From the NCBI GenBank assembly GCA_030848705.1, contig CM061238.1, positions 31,340,655-31,404,654 on the forward strand: DNA of 64,000 bases, read 5' to 3'. This DNA comes from Heracleum sosnowskyi (Eukaryota > Streptophyta > Magnoliopsida > Apiales > Apiaceae). Position numbers and translations under genes: made by a program. Below the pieces are notes generated by a model that saw nothing but the letters and a program-made list of their open reading frames with translations, was not told the DNA's origin and did not search any database. Positions 20,729 to 30,075 of the stretch are shown piece by piece; positions within the stretch are counted from its first letter, which is position 1; every line of letters starts with the position of its first letter.

Positions 20729-21133
20729 ATGGCTGCCAACAATCAAAATAACATACCTGATGCAGATCTTGATATAATTTGGCAAGAGATGGAGGTGGCT
20801 CTTGCTGAAATTGCTGAAAATGAAGAGCCACAACCAGTTTCTGACCCTCAGGAATATGAAGCGTTTGTGAATGCCATGGTTGATGTCATCTTTCATAACT
20901 TCCATCAGGCAAACCCTGACTGGAATCCTCTTGAAAACCTCATCTATGATGATGAAGAGGATGAAAACAATGAGGATGATGAAGAGGATGAGGGGCTCGT
21001 TGAAGAGCTTGAGAGGAGAAGAAAGAAAGTGCTTGATGCATGTGCTTCATGCAAGGTGGAGGCACGGAAGAACCCCGGTGACCACGGTGATGATCCACCT
21101 TCAAGTGCATCTGCTCCCCTCCTTGTCTCTTAA
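20729..21133 (+). CDS. Small acidic accessory protein, antisense to element C
   Basis: 134 aa, no family recognised. It is strongly acidic, with a DDEEDENNEDDEED-type run near residues 75-87, then a basic segment (ELERRRKKVL) and a Cys-containing tail (CASCKVEARKNPGDHGDD). The tail weakly resembles that of B's antisense ORF (ESCKLQAGKRGRKNDDDD). The start is the first ATG after a plausible TATA box and leader. It sits between pol and ORF3 on the strand opposite to C, as in B. It might instead be a captured host gene fragment. Confidence 0.5.
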   Translation: MAANNQNNIPDADLDIIWQEMEVALAEIAENEEPQPVSDPQEYEAFVNAMVDVIFHNFHQANPDWNPLENLIYDDEEDENNEDDEEDEGLVEELERRRKKVLDACASCKVEARKNPGDHGDDPPSSASAPLLVS

Positions 21134-21340
21134 GGATGGAACAAGAGACCTTCCAGTTCTGATGGACTGTGAAGCTGCTCAGGAGCGTTCATGCTAATCT
21201 GCAGGGCACGTGTTCCTGAGTGGAAAATAGACTAGGAAAAAAATATGTAATTTCTTTTTCAATTGTAAAATATCTTCAAGTAATGTATCAGATTTCTCAA
21301 TTGATCTCCTCCTTTATTTTCCTGTGCAAATTGTTAGTAA
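21134..21340. other. 3' flank of C's accessory ORF
   Basis: No gene. AT-rich, with T-rich tracts and AATGTATC- and TTGTAAA-like words of the kind found near plant polyadenylation sites. Confidence 0.35.
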
Positions 21341-21468
21341 CACTACAATGATATTAAAAAGAATGATTAATAATCTCTGATAAAAGTTGAATAGTACTTA
21401 GAAATTAAAACTTAATACTTAATCAGAGATTAAGTATAAATTTTACTTTTCAGAGAATACCAGTAGTG
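21341..21468. repeat. 128-bp foldback with CACTAC...GTAGTG ends
   Basis: Imperfect inverted repeat: outer CACTAC/GTAGTG and inner TAATCTCTGAT/ATCAGAGATTA (about 21370 and 21420). The end CACTACTGGTAT, read from the right, resembles CACTA-type non-autonomous elements. No clear 3-bp target duplication. Confidence 0.4.
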
Positions 21469-21508
21469 TTGTTGTCAAATTGTTTTTGCACTTCTGATTC
21501 TAACATCA

Positions 21509-23271
21509 GTTCCTGATAACAACTCCATCAGAATCAGTCTTGTTCTTGAAAATCCACTTTGTACCAACAATAGACATGTTCTTTGGTCTTGGTACCAGTT
21601 TCCAGACTTCATTCCTTTCAAATTCATTCAACTCTTCTTGCATTGCAGTAACCCAATCAGCATCTTTGAGTGCATCTTCAACTTTCTTAGGTTCCTCCTT
21701 GGATAGAAAGTTATGATATAGACATTCATTCTCAGTTGCACTTCTTGTCTGAACACCTGCATCAGGATCTCCAATTATCAGATCAGGAGTATGACTTGCA
21801 GTCCATTTCCTTGCTGGTGTTAAGTCATTCCTTGAAGTAGATGCTCTCCTTAGATTGGTGTTAGATTGAATTGAAGAATTTGCTTCAGAAGCTCCCCCTG
21901 AAATGTTGTTATTTCCTCCTGATGAATTATCAGGATCATCACTTGAATCAGTATCTGAAGAATTCTGTCCTGATGATTGAGTTTACTCTGAACTTGTAGT
22001 AGAATGCTGTTGCTCCCCCTCAACATTTGCACTACTAGTTGTATCACTATTATTTGCATCATCAGTATTATCACCATCAGTATTTGATGTGTCATCAGGA
22101 TTTGATGGATCATCAGAATTTGGTGACCTATCAGTATCTGATGAATTGACAAGATCTGATTCATTTTCTTCAGGTTCCTTGGTAGCTTCATTTTCAAAAA
22201 TCAGTCTATCATGTGAGTCTTCATTGATTCCAGTTATCTTCTTATCATCAAAAGATACATGTATTGACTCCATGACAGTCCTTGTCCTCAAATTAAAAAC
22301 TCTGAAGGCTTTTGATGCAGGATAGCCTATGAAAATTCCTTCATCAGCCTTTGTTTCAAACTTTCCTAGCTGTTCAGGATGAGTTCTGAGAACAAAACAT
22401 TTACAGCCAAACACATGCAGATGCTTTAGACTTGGTTTCTTCTCCTTGAGAGATTGATAAGGAGTAACACCATGTCTATTTATCAATGTGAGATTCTGAG
22501 TATAGCATACTGTGTTGACTGCTTCTGCCCAGAAATATGTAGGTAATCTTGCTTCTTCCAACATAGTTCTGCCAGCTTCAATAAGAGTTCTATTCTTCCT
22601 TTCTACTACTCCATTTTGCTGAGGTGTGCCAGGAGCAGAGAATTGTTGAATTATTCCTTTGTATTTGCAGAACTCTTCCATCTTTGAATTCTTAAATTCA
22701 GTACCATTATCACTTCTTAGTATCTTGACTTTGTGCTTTGTGCTTGTCTCAATCATTCTCACATGATCCAACAGTATTTCAGGAGTCTCATCTTTTCTGT
22801 GCATAAAGTACACCCAGGTAAATCTAGAATATTCATCAACAACTACAAGAGTGTACCTTTTCTTACTGATGGACATGATGTTGACTGGTCCAAATAGATC
22901 AAGATGCAGCATGTGATATGGTTCTTCAATAGAGGATTCAGATTTACTCTTGAATGATGTCCTTCTCTGTTTAGCCTTTTGACATGCATCACAGAGTCCA
23001 TCAGGAGTATATAACACTTTAGGCAATCCTCTAACCAAATCTTTCTTAACCAACTCATTGATATTGCTGAAGTTGAGATGAGAAAGCTTCTTGTGCCAAT
23101 TCCAACTTTCATCTACTGATGCTTTACTGATGAGACAAGTGGGAGAGCCATCAGTATTTGATTGAATGTTGGCTTCATATATGTTACCATGCCTGTAGCC
23201 AGTCAAAACTGTTTTCCCTGATTCTTTGCTGACTACTTCACAATGAGTGGAATAGAAGTGGACATGATAAC
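21509..23271 (-). pseudogene. Integrase and start of RT of element C
   Basis: Continues the protease frame from 24748-24999 beyond solo LTR G. The HHCC finger (WHKKLSHLN, CDACQKAKQ), Asp in HLDLFGP, Asp in RSDNGTEF and Glu in VVERKNRT are all present. The acidic linker has NPD and NTD units coded by AATCCTGAT and AATACTGAT. A TAA at 21985-21983 interrupts the linker, and the frame is cut at about 21509, shortly after RT begins (IVGTKWIFKNKTDSDG). The RT active site and all of RNase H are missing. Confidence 0.88.
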
Positions 23272-24747
23272 TGATAGAGTGTATTTTATATATACTTTAT
23301 AGGATTTTATTCCCGCATTTACGGTGCTTTTGCGAATAATCGTGAGTATTTAATTAGTTTTTAATGAATTTGTGCAGGAAATAAATAATTGCCAAGTTGA
23401 AAGAAATCGAGCATGATTCAGTGATTTATGTGATTTTTAGTTCGAGAATTTGATTTGGTGAATTTACGAGAAGAAATGAATAAGTTATGGTTGCGAAGCT
23501 CTCACGGTTTTGGCCATATCTGGAGTTCTACAAGTCGTATTCTGACGATTCAACAGCTCACGCGAAGCCACGGAGATTTTCTACATTGCTGGGCAGGGAA
23601 CCTGAGGCGCTGCAGCGCCATTTCACGCGCAAGAGCGCCACAACACGCGCAAGAGCGCCATTTGACGCGCAAGAGCGCCATTGTGAGTTGTCAGAGCAAA
23701 AGTCCAGGGATTGTAAGGCGCAAGAGCGCAAAACGAAGCGCAAGAGCGCGAGAAAGCTCCTGGAGTACTGATTTTGCGGATATTTTCTACTTGTATTATA
23801 ATTAGTAAAATACTAGTTGGGCCTAATTAATTTGGGTCAGTTATTTTTAGTCTTCTAAACACTATATAAAGACAAGTAGGTTATTATTATAGAGGAGGAT
23901 TTTTGAACGATACAGAGAACTTTGTAAACACTTTCTTTTGGGGAGATTTTCCTGAGAACTTTTATTTTCCTTGAAGATAGAAGATTAAAGGTTCATCTCT
24001 ATTCCTTATAATTATGTGCTCATCTTACAATTCATATATCTCTTGTTTAGTTAATTCAATTATGAGTGAGTAGATTATTAATCTAGGGTTAAGTTGAACC
24101 CTAGTTATGATTGATGTGTGAATTTCCCAATTCCCCCAATTTAATTGTTTAATTGCTTTTGCTTATTGAGTTGTTTAAACTAACAATTGCAAATCAGACG
24201 TGATTATGTGTTGTTTGAACCAATATCTAATTATCAACGAGAGTTGGAATTAGATGGTTGTGATTTATCCAATAAGAACATGAAATTCTCCATGAGAATA
24301 GGTAGAATGGATTGTTAGGAAATTAGGGTGCCGTGATTAATGTCTCTAAATTACATGATACCATGAGAATAGGTTTGATTGTATTTTAAGAGAAGCCATT
24401 AATACCTGAGAGGGGTTTTTGGTATTTATAGGGCGCATCTTTCCTTTTGAGTATTTTATCTGATTAATTGGGGAGGGAATTCACGATTGCATTAATTCAT
24501 GCTAGTGGGGATACTTAATTCTGGATGTTTTTAATATTTGATTTAATATAAACACAATTCGCTTTAGTATAAGATTAGTTTAATAAATTCTCAATATTTA
24601 TTGTGATACTTGCTTAGCCGAATTAAATCAGAAACAACTAGTGATTGATACGTTTGTCTCTGTGGGATCGACTCTGACTTACCCTGCTACACAGTTAGAA
24701 GGATTAGTTAGATATTATAATTTGATAGGCACGCGACAGCCTTGTCA
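23272..24747 (+). mobile_element. Element G: solo LTR inside C's pol
   Basis: 1476 bp starting TGATAGAGTG and ending CTTGTCA, with target duplication ATAAC on both sides (23267-23271, 24748-24752). Removing it restores C's frame. TATATAAA at 23863-23870 gives the likely strand. The tail (CTCTGTGGGATCGAC, GCACGCGACAGC) looks like LTRs of Athila/Tat-type Ty3/gypsy elements, but I cannot assign the lineage firmly. No internal region remains, so it arose by recombination between LTRs. Confidence 0.82.
23606..23752 (+). repeat. GCGCAAGAGCGC array in solo LTR G
   Basis: Five copies of CGCAAGAGCGC. The first three are in near-tandem units of about 22 bases with ACGCGCAAGAGCGCCA, the other two more spaced. 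This is a GC-rich patch in an AT-rich LTR, about 110 bases upstream of the TATA box. Confidence 0.8.
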
Positions 24748-24999
24748 ATAACCTCTGTCAGTGATTTGACTAATACTCAACAAGTTGTGTTTCAGTCCTT
24801 TCACTAGAGCTACTTTTTCAATGATGACATTGCCAATGATTATATTGCCATATCCCAAAGTTTGTCCAATGTTGCCATCTCCATAAGACACAGTTGTGCC
24901 AGCTTTTTCTTCATATTCTGATAACAGGGCTTTGTTTCCAGTCATGTGCACAGAACATCCACTATCCATGACTAACACATTTTTCTTTTTACCCTGCAA
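24748..24999 (-). pseudogene. Protease segment of element C pol
   Basis: Copia aspartic protease start with MDSGCSVHMTG near 24960. The frame ends where G was inserted, after DRGY, and resumes at 23271. An acceptor-like TTCTGATTGCAG|GG lies at its beginning, just after the gag stop, as in B. Confidence 0.85.
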
Positions 25000-25015
25000 T
25001 CAGAATAACAAAACA

Positions 25016-27328
25016 CTAGTTAGAATTCTTAGGAACCCACACCTGTTGGGTTCCTTTTCCATGCATTTTATTAATTTTAGCAGCAGAAGACTTTCTGACT
25101 TTAGCAGTCCTGACAGGTTTTACTCTATCAGGATTTGCTTTGTCAGTATCAGTATTAACAAAAGCATGCTTCACATTGACATTCTCAAAGCTATCAGAAT
25201 TTGCACTATTTTTAAACTTAGGCAATGGATCATAGAAGTTATAGTACAAATCATGATATTCTACACATGTATAAATAGAATGCCATTTACTACCACAATG
25301 AAAACAGGAATTCTGTGGTTTATAAAATACTGATCTATTCCTAACATCAGACAAAGGAATTTCAGTAACTTTCTTTAAACTCTTTTTACAATCAATAGCA
25401 AGATGATTAGAGTTCCCACAGTTAAAACAACATTTTCTAGGTGCATTTGGGATATATTTATAACCATTCTCTTTATTAATCCCAATTTTACCATTCCTGT
25501 TTCTCTTAACAGTAGCTTCCTTCTTCTTATCTGTAACTTCACAGATTTTATCCTTGAGTTGTTTCTGAGACAGTAAACCTACATTCTTAGTAACTTTACT
25601 CTCGACAGGTTTAGATGTAATAGTTTTAACACTATGAACAGAAGTAGATCCCTTTTTAAAAGTTGAATTGGAATCCCTACCAAAAACAAAATTAACAGGA
25701 ATAATCTTAGATTTGGTTTTGTCTATTACATGTCTATAGGTTTTTGGACTAACTGTCTCATCAATAACAACTTTCTCCTTCAATTTCTTATCCTCATCTG
25801 ACTTATAACCTAGACACTCTTTCCAGTTTTTAGAGGTATTAATCTCATGAAATTTTCTACCAGAGTCTGTCCAGGTTCTGATTTTCTCATTAGCATAATC
25901 AAGTTCCTTTTCAAGAGCAGTACACTTAGATTTCATCTCTAAATACATGTGATTAGCATTATCACATTCTATCTGTACTTTTTGCATGTGAGAAAATTCA
26001 GCTTCTAGATGCACATTCCTTTTCCTAAGTTCAGACATCTCAGATAAGATTCTAGTATTCTCAGCAGTTTGACTTCTAAAGCTAATATGCAATGACTTTA
26101 GAAAACGTCTTAACTCAGAAGCATTATCAGTATCAAAATCAAAGACAGTATTTAGTACCTTATCATCAGGAATAGCAGTATCATCAGTACTGGCCATTAG
26201 AGCATAGTTGACCACCTCAGTATCAGATTCTGAGGAAGAGTCCATCCAATCCTTGCTTGATGTGATGAGTGCCTTGGTCTTCTTGCACTCAGAAGCAAAG
26301 TGACCCATACCATTACACTTGTAGCATCTAACCTTTGACTTGTCAAATTTTCTACCCTTGCTATTCTTTTTGATATTCTTGTCTTTGTCTGCATTGAAGG
26401 TTCTTTTCTGAAAGTTGCCTTGTCTTCTAGCCTTCCTGAACTTCATCCTTTTGAAGCTTCTAACAATCATAGCAACCATCTCTTCCATGTCTGAGTCAGA
26501 AGAGTCATCATTAGTATTGGCATCAGGATTGCCATCAGTATCTGATGAAGAGTTATCAGGATCTGACTCAGCTTTAATTGATTTCCTTTTAGAGACCTCC
26601 ATAGCTTTTCCTTTTGATTTAGCCTCTGCTTTCAAAGCAATAGATTTTGCCTTGCTGCTTTTCTTATTCTTTCTCTGTTGAACTTCAAGATCATGAGTTC
26701 TTAGCATTCCATAGACTTCATCAAGAGACACAGTGTTAAGATCATACTAATGTCTAATGATCGAGGTCTGAGTATCCCATTCTTCTGGTAAAGCTCTTAG
26801 AAACTTGGTGTTTGAATCTTCAGTTTCATATTCCTTGCCAACTAAAGATAAATCATTGAGAAGTGTCAGAAATCTATCATATAAATCAGTTAGGCTCTCA
26901 TCTGGTCTAGCATCGAATTGTTCATATTCTTGAATCAAGAGAGCCCTTATGTTCTTCTTGACAGATGCAGATCCCTGACATTGAGTTTCCAAGGTATCCC
27001 AGATCTCTTTTGCAGACTTGCATGCAATCACTCTGTTTGACATGACAGCATCAAGACTATTGTGCAGGATATTCTTTATCTTTGGTTCCCTGAGTACATG
27101 AGCTTTTTCTTCTGGAGTCCAATCACTTTTAGCCTTGACCACATAATGTTCAGGTACAGTATCTGTTCGTTCTATTATTCTGGTAGGAACATATGGTCCA
27201 TCACGAATCCTGTCCAAATAGTCAGGATCCATAGCCTCCAGGTACATCAGCATCTTTACTCTCCATGTTGAATATTCTGACTTTTTCAGGATGGGAATTT
27301 TCATGCTTTCATACTTTGTTGTCGACAT
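25016..27328 (-). pseudogene. Gag of element C, one nonsense codon
   Basis: Likely start is ATG 27328-27326 (MSTTKYES), after the PBS. The gag domain (SEYSTWRVKM, AKEIWDTLE) ends near an in-frame TAG at 26749-26747. Downstream the same frame is open to 25016, with knuckles CYKCNGMGHFASEC, CFNCGNSNHLAIDC and CFHCGSKWHSIYTC and a coiled coil between, the same plan as B. NPD/NTD-rich stretches are coded by the family word. The gag end has the WVPK block shared with E. Confidence 0.87.
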
Positions 27329-27363
27329 CTTTGATCGTATCTGATTCAAATTTAAATCAGTTT

Positions 27364-27375
27364 GCTTTGATACCA
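27364..27375 (-). promoter_or_regulatory. Primer binding site of element C
   Basis: Read on the minus strand, TGGTATCAAAGC, one base off the initiator tRNA-Met match of B and E. Confidence 0.85.
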
Positions 27376-27377
27376 AT

Positions 27378-27952
27378 TGTTGCCCAGTAATAATCTATTG
27401 TAGAAGGGGGGTTGAATACAATAGTATAAGATAATCGACTTCTTAATGTATATATCACAAATATGAAAGAAATATAACAGCTTTATTAAATCTGATATAA
27501 AACTGTTACAAACTCTCTCAAGAAATTCTGATGTTCTTGAGAGCTGCTAGGTTACAAGAATACTCGTGTATGTGATCAGTTCGATCTCCCTCTCAAACCA
27601 AAACCTAAACTGTGTTTATATACTACACAGCTTCTCTATCAATTACAAGATAAGTCCTAATCAATTACAAAGATTGAAACCTATCCTTAATCGATAGCTA
27701 CATTACTATAAATAAGGAACCGAAAAAATAAGCTTCCTTATTTAACTAGACTCCAAATATAACTCGAAGTAGGAATCCTGATCAGCTTCCAGTCCTGATG
27801 ATCAATCCTGATCCCAGTCCTGATATGCATCCTGATGATAATCCTGATACTGACGCTTGATCAAATACTGATGACCATGCAATACTGATGACGTCAGCAA
27901 TCCTGATCAGTTTGAGTCTAGATCCTGACAATCATTGAATTCTGATCTAACA
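27378..27952 (-). repeat. 5' LTR of element C
   Basis: 575 bp. A GTATATAAA promoter box lies at 27623-27615 (minus). Between 27773 and 27910 are seven CCTGAT and two TACTGAT words on the plus strand, opposite in sense to the internal copies. The 3' end of the LTR has ATTCAACCCCCCTTCTAC, a form shared with D and E. Confidence 0.92.
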
Positions 27953-28924
27953 TCAATAGTAACTCTTTTGAATCCACTTTCCAGTAAGAATTGAGCTAGG
28001 GTTTCATACCAGGCTCTTGGAGCTTACTTTAGTCCATAAAGTGCCTTATCCAATCTATAAACATGATTCGGATATTTTGGATCAATGAACCCAGGAGGTT
28101 GTTCAACATATACTTCTTCCTCCAGTTCACCATTTAAGAAAGCACTTTTCACATCCATCTGGAAAACCTTGAATTTCTTGTGAGCTGCATATGCCAGAAT
28201 GATCCTGATAGCCTCTAGTCTTGCAACAGGAGCAAAAGTTTCATCATATTCAATTCCTTCTTGTTGAGAATACCCCTTTGCAACTAACCTTGCTTTGTTT
28301 CTGATAATTACACCATCTGAATCAGTCTTATTTTTGAAAATCCATTTTGTACCAACAATTGACCTATTCTTTGGTCTTGGTACTAGTTTCCAGACTTCAT
28401 TTCTTTCAAATTCATTCAACTCTTCTTGCATTGCAGTAACCCAATCAGCATCCTTAAGTGCATCTTCAACTTTCTTTGGTTCCTCCTTGGACAGAAAGTT
28501 ATTATATAGACATTCATTCTGAGTTGCACTTCTTGTTTGAACACCTGCATCAGGATCCCCAATTATTAAATCAAGAGTATGACTTGCAGTCCATTTCCTT
28601 GCTGGTGGTAAGTCATTCCTTGAAGTAGATGCTCCCCCTGAATTGGTGTTATCAGTATTTGAAGAGTTTGAATCAGTAGAAGCTCCCCCTGAGTTATTGT
28701 TGTTTCCTCCTGATGGATTATCAGGATTATCACTTGAATCATAATATGATGATTGTTCTCCTCCTGATGATTGAATAATATCACTATCAGTATCAGTAAC
28801 AGTTTGCTGTTGCTCCCCCTCAACATGTGAACTGTCAGTATCATTATTAGCACCATCAGTAGCACCATCAGTATTTGGTGAGTCATCAGGATTTGATGGA
28901 TGATTAGGATTTGGTGACTCATCA
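27953..28924 (-). mobile_element. Element A, 5'-ward part, between C and D
   Basis: Rest of A's pol up to the insertion of D at 28925. The remainder of A (gag, protease, integrase core) must lie beyond D, outside the window. Confidence 0.85.
27953..28924 (-). pseudogene. Integrase-RT linker and N-terminal RT of element A
   Basis: Acidic linker (SNPDD, NTDG, SSDNPDNPSGG type units coded by the A/C family word), then RT with TAMQEELNEFERN, VPRPKNRSIVGTKWIF and MDVKSAFLNGELEEEVYVEQ. A TAA at 28026-28024 lies where relatives have the glutamine of GLKQAPRAW. The frame runs into element C and continues at 3125. Confidence 0.88.
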
Positions 28925-29978
28925 TGTTGGTCCTTGACTATTGCAGAAGGGGGGGGGGGGTTGAATGCAATACTGATAAAAACTCAATCTACGTTTCAAC
29001 AACTAAAACCAAGATTAATGTTTATCAGTTTATGAATTGCAAACACAAGTAGATGCACGAATAATTCTCACAAAATAAATGTTTTATTTATTTTGCAGTG
29101 GGTTGCTACAACCTCAAGAAAAATGTTTTTCTTGAGCTTCAGTATCTTGAGTTTTCTCACTTACAAAGAATGGAATAATAGTTGGTCTTAGTAGAACTAA
29201 ACCTATCACTATCAACACGGGTCTAGTGAAGCTGCTGTCATTTTCAAGAGGCAGCTTCTTACAAATTGCCTACCCGTGAATCTTTCCTAAATTGCTATAC
29301 AAACAGCTTATCAGTACATAACAAAGCAATCTAGAGACTTTCCATATTAAGCTAACACAATTCAGTAGATATAGATTTGTCATACACTGGAATTGGTGAG
29401 CTTTGTCATGTGATCTCCTCAAGCTTCGGTCGTAGTCTTGCAGACTTGTTGCAGTGTTGGGATACTGCAACACGCCTGTTTCTTGAACATCCAAACTGTC
29501 ACAAGTTTGACTGGATAGATCCCCAATACAAGTGATATCCCTTCATGACAGTATCCTGATGGCTAAGCTTGCTGTCACAGGAGTGCGCTTTTGGTGATAG
29601 TAAGAAATCCCCGCAGAAGGTGCTGTCAGGATTTCCAAGCTTGCTGTCAGGCTAAGGTAAAGTTGCTGTCAGAGGGCTTCCGCCAATGTTGCTGTCAGAG
29701 TGAATGTACTGTCGTGACTTGCAACATGCTGTCTTCAAGTAACCTTACTGTCAATGCTGTGACGGTAACATTTATTCTTGCTGTCCATCTTGAGCACTTC
29801 TTGAGGCTTGAACAAACTAATGAACTTCTACCAAGATGTACTAGAATCTTATTTGCAGCAGACAAAAACGGTTACATAGACATACTCTGGCTGTGACAGT
29901 ATGTTCATACTTAATAAAATTAAGTACATAAAGTATCTAGTTAAGTTGTCTCATAGCTATCACCCATAAATCCTAACA
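28925..29978 (-). repeat. 3' LTR of element D
   Basis: 1054 bp; element-strand ends TGTTAGGATT and GGACCAACA. Near the 3' end a run of 12 C (28949-28960, G on plus) sits in the ATTCAACCC...TTCTGCAAT context shared with C and E. About a dozen GCTGTCA/TGACAG words lie between 29232 and 29900, mostly as GCTGTCA on the plus strand. Confidence 0.8.
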
Positions 29979-29993
29979 ATCTCCCCCAATTTG
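29979..29993 (-). promoter_or_regulatory. Polypurine tract of element D
   Basis: Minus strand CAAATTGGGGGAGAT directly before the 3' LTR; same core as B and C. Confidence 0.85.
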
Positions 29994-30075
29994 TTTTTAT
30001 GGAAAATAACAACAAATTTACAATTAGTACATGCTGACAACTTAACTAACCAAGATCAGAATTGACAGAGAATTT

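Larger units (their letters stand above)
20404..21508. other. 1.1-kb block replacing RT, RNase H and ORF3 start in element C
   Basis: Compared with A, homology stops at about 20403 (in ORF3, after CCATTTGCCTTATCA) and resumes at about 21509 (in RT). The block holds a plus-strand promoter and small ORF, a non-coding 3' stretch and a foldback. It could be the family's accessory region, left after two flanking deletions, or captured foreign DNA; the sequence alone does not decide. Confidence 0.65.
3126..27952 (-). mobile_element. Element C: Sirevirus deletion derivative, full ends, hosting B and G
   Basis: Both 575-bp LTRs can be traced (27378-27952; 3126-3684 plus 16760-16775) with TSD TCAAT. 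On the minus strand the order is 5' LTR, PBS, gag, protease, integrase, start of RT, a 1.1-kb foreign-looking block, ORF3 without its amino terminus, PPT and 3' LTR. RT and RNase H are missing, so C cannot reverse transcribe itself. B lies in its 3' LTR and solo LTR G in its pol. The LTRs differ at five positions by eye, older than B and consistent with the nesting. The family word AATCCTGAT/AATACTGAT is dispersed throughout. Confidence 0.9.

Noticed and set aside
21850..22197. ORF rich in HQILM/IHQ repeats; a similar one at 28566-28925
   Set aside because: Out-of-frame reading of the word-rich integrase-RT linkers of C and A, not separate genes.
23455..23805. Arg/Ser-rich ORFs in solo LTR G
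   Set aside because: They are translations of the GCGCAAGAGCGC array in several frames; the LTR is otherwise non-coding.
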